Source: Bacillota bacterium (GTDB taxonomy: Bacteria; Bacillota; Clostridia; Oscillospirales; Oscillospiraceae). Taken from it: 7,395 bases of DNA. Under the pieces are notes generated by a model that saw nothing but the letters and a program-made list of their open reading frames with translations, did not search any database and was not told where the DNA came from. Location of the stretch: contig JAGFXS010000067.1 of NCBI GenBank assembly GCA_017861415.1, forward strand, positions 1-7,395, given 5' to 3'. How positions within the stretch are numbered: position 1 is the stretch's first letter; the number at the start of each line of letters is the position of its first letter. This document shows positions 5,888 through 7,395 of this stretch, one piece after another. The position numbers and the translations under genes are program-made.

Positions 5888-6526
5888 CTAAATTTCCCCT
5901 TTAAGGCCGCTATAGTAGCTATTTGCCGTATACAGGGCCGCCGCGGGATTGTGTCCCAACACCCGATCCTTGGTCACCAGGGTGGTCACCGGCGCCTTGG
6001 AGTGGCGGTAAAACAGGCTGTCATGCCCCACGCAGAGACCCATGACAATATTTAGCTCCGTGCCACCTTCCGCCAAAAGGGCCGCTTGGAGGATTGGGTT
6101 ACAGAGATTCGGTCCGATCGCTTCGCAGGCGGGATCAATGCCCATGGAAACCTTAGGCACGGCGCCCACCTTGCAGCCCATTCCCGTCACTGTAAAGCCG
6201 TTACTGCGGAGAATCTCCGCCAAGATCCTGCTCTCCCGTATGAGTCCTACGCAGGTGGCGATGCCCAAATGGGTGTAGCCCATTCGCCGGGCAAATTCCA
6301 TGATCTCCTGTACCCGGGTCCATTTGCAGTAGCCCTCCAGCTCCACCAGAGCAGCGGTCTGCATGATCTGCAGAGTCTCCGGCTCCTCATAGTCCGCCAT
6401 CAGGGCGTTTCGCCGCTCCGGATCCAGTGCCGCCGTGGGGCAAAATGGAGGGTATCCCCTGTCTTCATGACCGTTGCAGCTGGTTACGGCGCAATCTGCG
6501 CAGGAGCGCTCTATTGGCTTCTCCAT
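5888..6526 (-). CDS. DUF1847 family cysteine-rich, putative metal-binding protein
   Basis: This 212-residue protein is recognised as DUF1847 (uncharacterised, predicted metal-binding; COG4887-like). It has ten cysteines. The N-terminal cluster is C-x2-C-x4-C (C9, C12, C17) followed by FCP (C29). Later ones sit in YCKW (C67), TCVGL (C92), GCKVGAVPK (C118), DPAC (C134), LCNP (C142) and GLCVGHDSLF (C165). No signal peptide or membrane segment is seen, so it is probably cytoplasmic. Binding of a metal or iron-sulfur centre is inferred from the cysteines; the function is unknown. The start at 6526 is chosen because GGGG lies 9 nt upstream and the family begins near CADC. The 40 extra in-frame codons reaching 6646 would overlap the promoter. 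It is transcribed alone, divergently from the genes on its right. Confidence 0.85.
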   Translation of the reverse strand: MEKPIERSCADCAVTSCNGHEDRGYPPFCPTAALDPERRNALMADYEEPETLQIMQTAALVELEGYCKWTRVQEIMEFARRMGYTHLGIATCVGLIRESRILAEILRSNGFTVTGMGCKVGAVPKVSMGIDPACEAIGPNLCNPILQAALLAEGGTELNIVMGLCVGHDSLFYRHSKAPVTTLVTKDRVLGHNPAAALYTANSYYSGLKGEI

Positions 6527-6562
6527 TCCAATCGTCCCCTTACCCTTTTGTTTTGAATTTTC

Positions 6563-6591
6563 ACTATATAGTATACTATAAAATCCCTCAA
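6563..6591 (-). promoter_or_regulatory. Sigma-A promoter of the DUF1847 gene
   Basis: On the minus strand there is a TTGAGG -35 box (6591-6586), a 17-bp spacer and a TATAGT -10 box (6568-6563). The start would be near 6556, giving a leader of about 30 nt. A palindrome lies inside the spacer. Confidence 0.7.
6567..6580. promoter_or_regulatory. Perfect 14-bp palindrome, candidate operator
   Basis: TATAGTATACTATA reads identically on both strands. It covers the DUF1847 promoter spacer and touches the -10 box, a position where a bound dimer would block transcription. Dyads with this AT-rich pattern are used by several repressor families, GntR types among them, but no regulator gene is in the window, so the binding protein is unknown. 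Confidence 0.5.
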
Positions 6592-6607
6592 AAAGAAAGG
6601 GTGGCCG

Positions 6608-6636
6608 TAGACAATGATTTTTACTCGTGTTATGAT
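6608..6636 (+). promoter_or_regulatory. Sigma-A promoter of the small membrane protein gene
   Basis: TAGACA (6608-6613), a 17-bp spacer and TATGAT (6631-6636) each match the consensus at five of six positions. The start would be near 6643, about 30 nt before the ATG at 6674. It faces away from the DUF1847 promoter. Confidence 0.7.
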
Positions 6637-6673
6637 AAAGTATCAAACTTATCTGATCTCAGGAGGGATACTG

Positions 6674-6916
6674 ATGCATATTGTTCTTTCTGCATTGTTT
6701 GTTATCGCTTTTATTGTTTTTGGTACCTTTTGGGATCGCTATAAAAAACAGACCGAGTCCCCGACGATACGTGGATTTATCAAAGAAAAGCTTGGCCGCT
6801 TTGGTGATTCCATCGTAGCCCAAAGCTTTTTTGCAGCACTGGACAAGGATGAAGAAGAGGAAGCAGAAACTGAAACAACGGTAGCGGACCCAGAAACAGA
6901 CAGGACCGAACATTAA
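6674..6916 (+). CDS. Small single-span membrane protein with acidic C-terminal tail
   Basis: This 80-residue protein is not from a family I recognise. Residues 2-19 (HIVLSALFVIAFIVFGTF) form a strong membrane helix, followed by WDRYKK, a basic stop-transfer flank. A middle region, about 30-57, looks amphipathic (IRGFIKEKLGRFGDSIVAQ). The tail from about residue 58 is highly acidic (DKDEEEEAETE) and probably disordered. The positive flank suggests the N-terminus is outside and the tail in the cytoplasm. The start at 6674 is chosen for the ideal AGGAGG 7 nt upstream; the in-frame ATG at 6614 lies inside the promoter. It precedes the C_GCAxxG_C_C gene by 72 bp in the same direction. A role as a membrane adaptor or small regulatory subunit is only a guess. 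Confidence 0.75.
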   Translation: MHIVLSALFVIAFIVFGTFWDRYKKQTESPTIRGFIKEKLGRFGDSIVAQSFFAALDKDEEEEAETETTVADPETDRTEH

Positions 6917-6988
6917 GTCCTCCTCCCCCTATGGAATAGCAGGTGAAGATGATAAGTAGGTCATCCCCGGCGAAAAGGAGTGTCGTAT

Positions 6989-7395
6989 ATGGATACAAAT
7001 AAACAGGAATCTGTAGCCGCCCACGAACGGACCGAGGCCCTTGCCCGTGAAAACTACGGGGCGGGTCTTAACTGTGCGGAGAGCGTATTTCTCGCCTTTT
7101 TGGACGCCCACGGTCTCGGCCGGGAGCCGTTGTGTCTTGCCACCGGCTTTGGCGGAGGTATCGGGCACACAGGACATATCTGCGGCGCCGTCACAGCTGC
7201 GGTGCTCTCTCTAGGTACCCAAAGGGGTCGCAAGGATCCCTTCGCCGTTGAAGACCCCGCTGAGCGCTCTCGCCAGCTTCGGGAGGATATCTACCCCCTC
7301 TTTGCCGCCCTAATCGGAGAGGCGGAAGCAAAGCTGGGCACCGTGAGCTGTGCCGACCTTACCGCCGGCTTTGAGGATTTTAACAGTCCGGAGCG
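6989..7395 (+). CDS. C_GCAxxG_C_C family protein, N-terminal part (runs off the right edge)
   Basis: 135 codons are visible and the frame is open to the edge. The protein resembles the C_GCAxxG_C_C family (named after its cysteine pattern; presumed redox-active, function not established). The visible pattern is NCAES (C29), CLATGFGGGIGHTGHICGAV (C49 and C65), and LGTVSCADLTAGF (C121), in the order and spacing expected. The last conserved cysteine of the family would lie beyond the edge. No signal peptide is seen, so it is probably cytoplasmic. The start is supported by AAAAGGAG 8 nt upstream. It lies 72 bp after the small membrane protein gene with no terminator or clear promoter between, so the two may be cotranscribed. 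Family members often accompany redox or metal genes in anaerobes. Confidence 0.85.
   Translation, partial: MDTNKQESVAAHERTEALARENYGAGLNCAESVFLAFLDAHGLGREPLCLATGFGGGIGHTGHICGAVTAAVLSLGTQRGRKDPFAVEDPAERSRQLREDIYPLFAALIGEAEAKLGTVSCADLTAGFEDFNSPE

Noticed and set aside
6527..6646. A 40-codon N-terminal extension of the DUF1847 protein.
   Set aside because: It would start upstream of the -35 box and cover the promoter and palindrome. The internal ATG at 6526 has a good ribosome binding site and matches the expected family start.
6614..6673. An earlier start (ATG 6614) for the small membrane protein.
   Set aside because: This ATG lies between the -35 and -10 boxes of its likely promoter and lacks a ribosome binding site, while the ATG at 6674 has an ideal AGGAGG.

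Overview
The window looks like chromosomal DNA of a moderately GC-rich, gut-type Clostridia member (Bacillota). An Oscillospiraceae relative of Flavonifractor, Intestinimonas or Lawsonibacter is my inference from gene style, not a database match. Supporting signs are strong AAGGAG/GGAGG ribosome binding sites, near-consensus sigma-A promoters, a ribosomal protein L27 with the Bacillota-type cleavable N-terminal leader beside its protease gene prp, and DUF1847 and C_GCAxxG_C_C cysteine-rich proteins of the kind common in anaerobes.

Layout. Everything up to about 6526 is on the minus strand; the right end is on the plus strand. Reading the minus strand from high to low coordinates: (a) a DUF1847 cysteine-rich protein (5888-6526) with its own promoter; (b) the ribosomal operon rplU-prp-rpmA (5702 down to 4770), with a sigma-A promoter and a short structured leader, then a strong hairpin (4718-4751), then the GTPase gene obg (4670 down to 3393); (c) the Mg2+ channel gene mgtE (3050 down to 1674), with a perfect consensus promoter, an unusually elaborate leader of about 230 nt, and an intrinsic terminator (1631-1664); (d) proS (1531 down to 89), with its own promoter and a short plain leader, followed 20 bp later by the first 22 codons of a membrane or secreted protein that runs off the left edge. 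On the plus strand, divergent from DUF1847, are a small single-span membrane protein with an acidic tail (6674-6916) and a C_GCAxxG_C_C family protein (6989 to the right edge, incomplete).

How the genes relate. rplU, prp, rpmA and obg form the conserved ribosomal cluster: Prp removes the short leader of L27, and Obg is a late large-subunit assembly GTPase. ProRS serves translation, and MgtE supplies Mg2+, on which ribosomes depend.

The least ordinary part is the 342-bp stretch 3051-3392 between obg and mgtE. It holds the mgtE promoter and then a leader with three linked elements: a possible 30-residue upstream ORF with its own ribosome binding site (3140-3232); a 19-position stem with 18 pairs whose two arms overlap the beginning and end of that ORF; and, next to mgtE, a 9-bp hairpin whose loop is exactly complementary to the mgtE Shine-Dalgarno region. 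I do not see the conserved M-box (ykoK) Mg2+ riboswitch sequence in it. This is the best candidate here for an undescribed regulatory system. A second point of interest is a perfect 14-bp palindrome inside the DUF1847 promoter in the divergent intergenic region.
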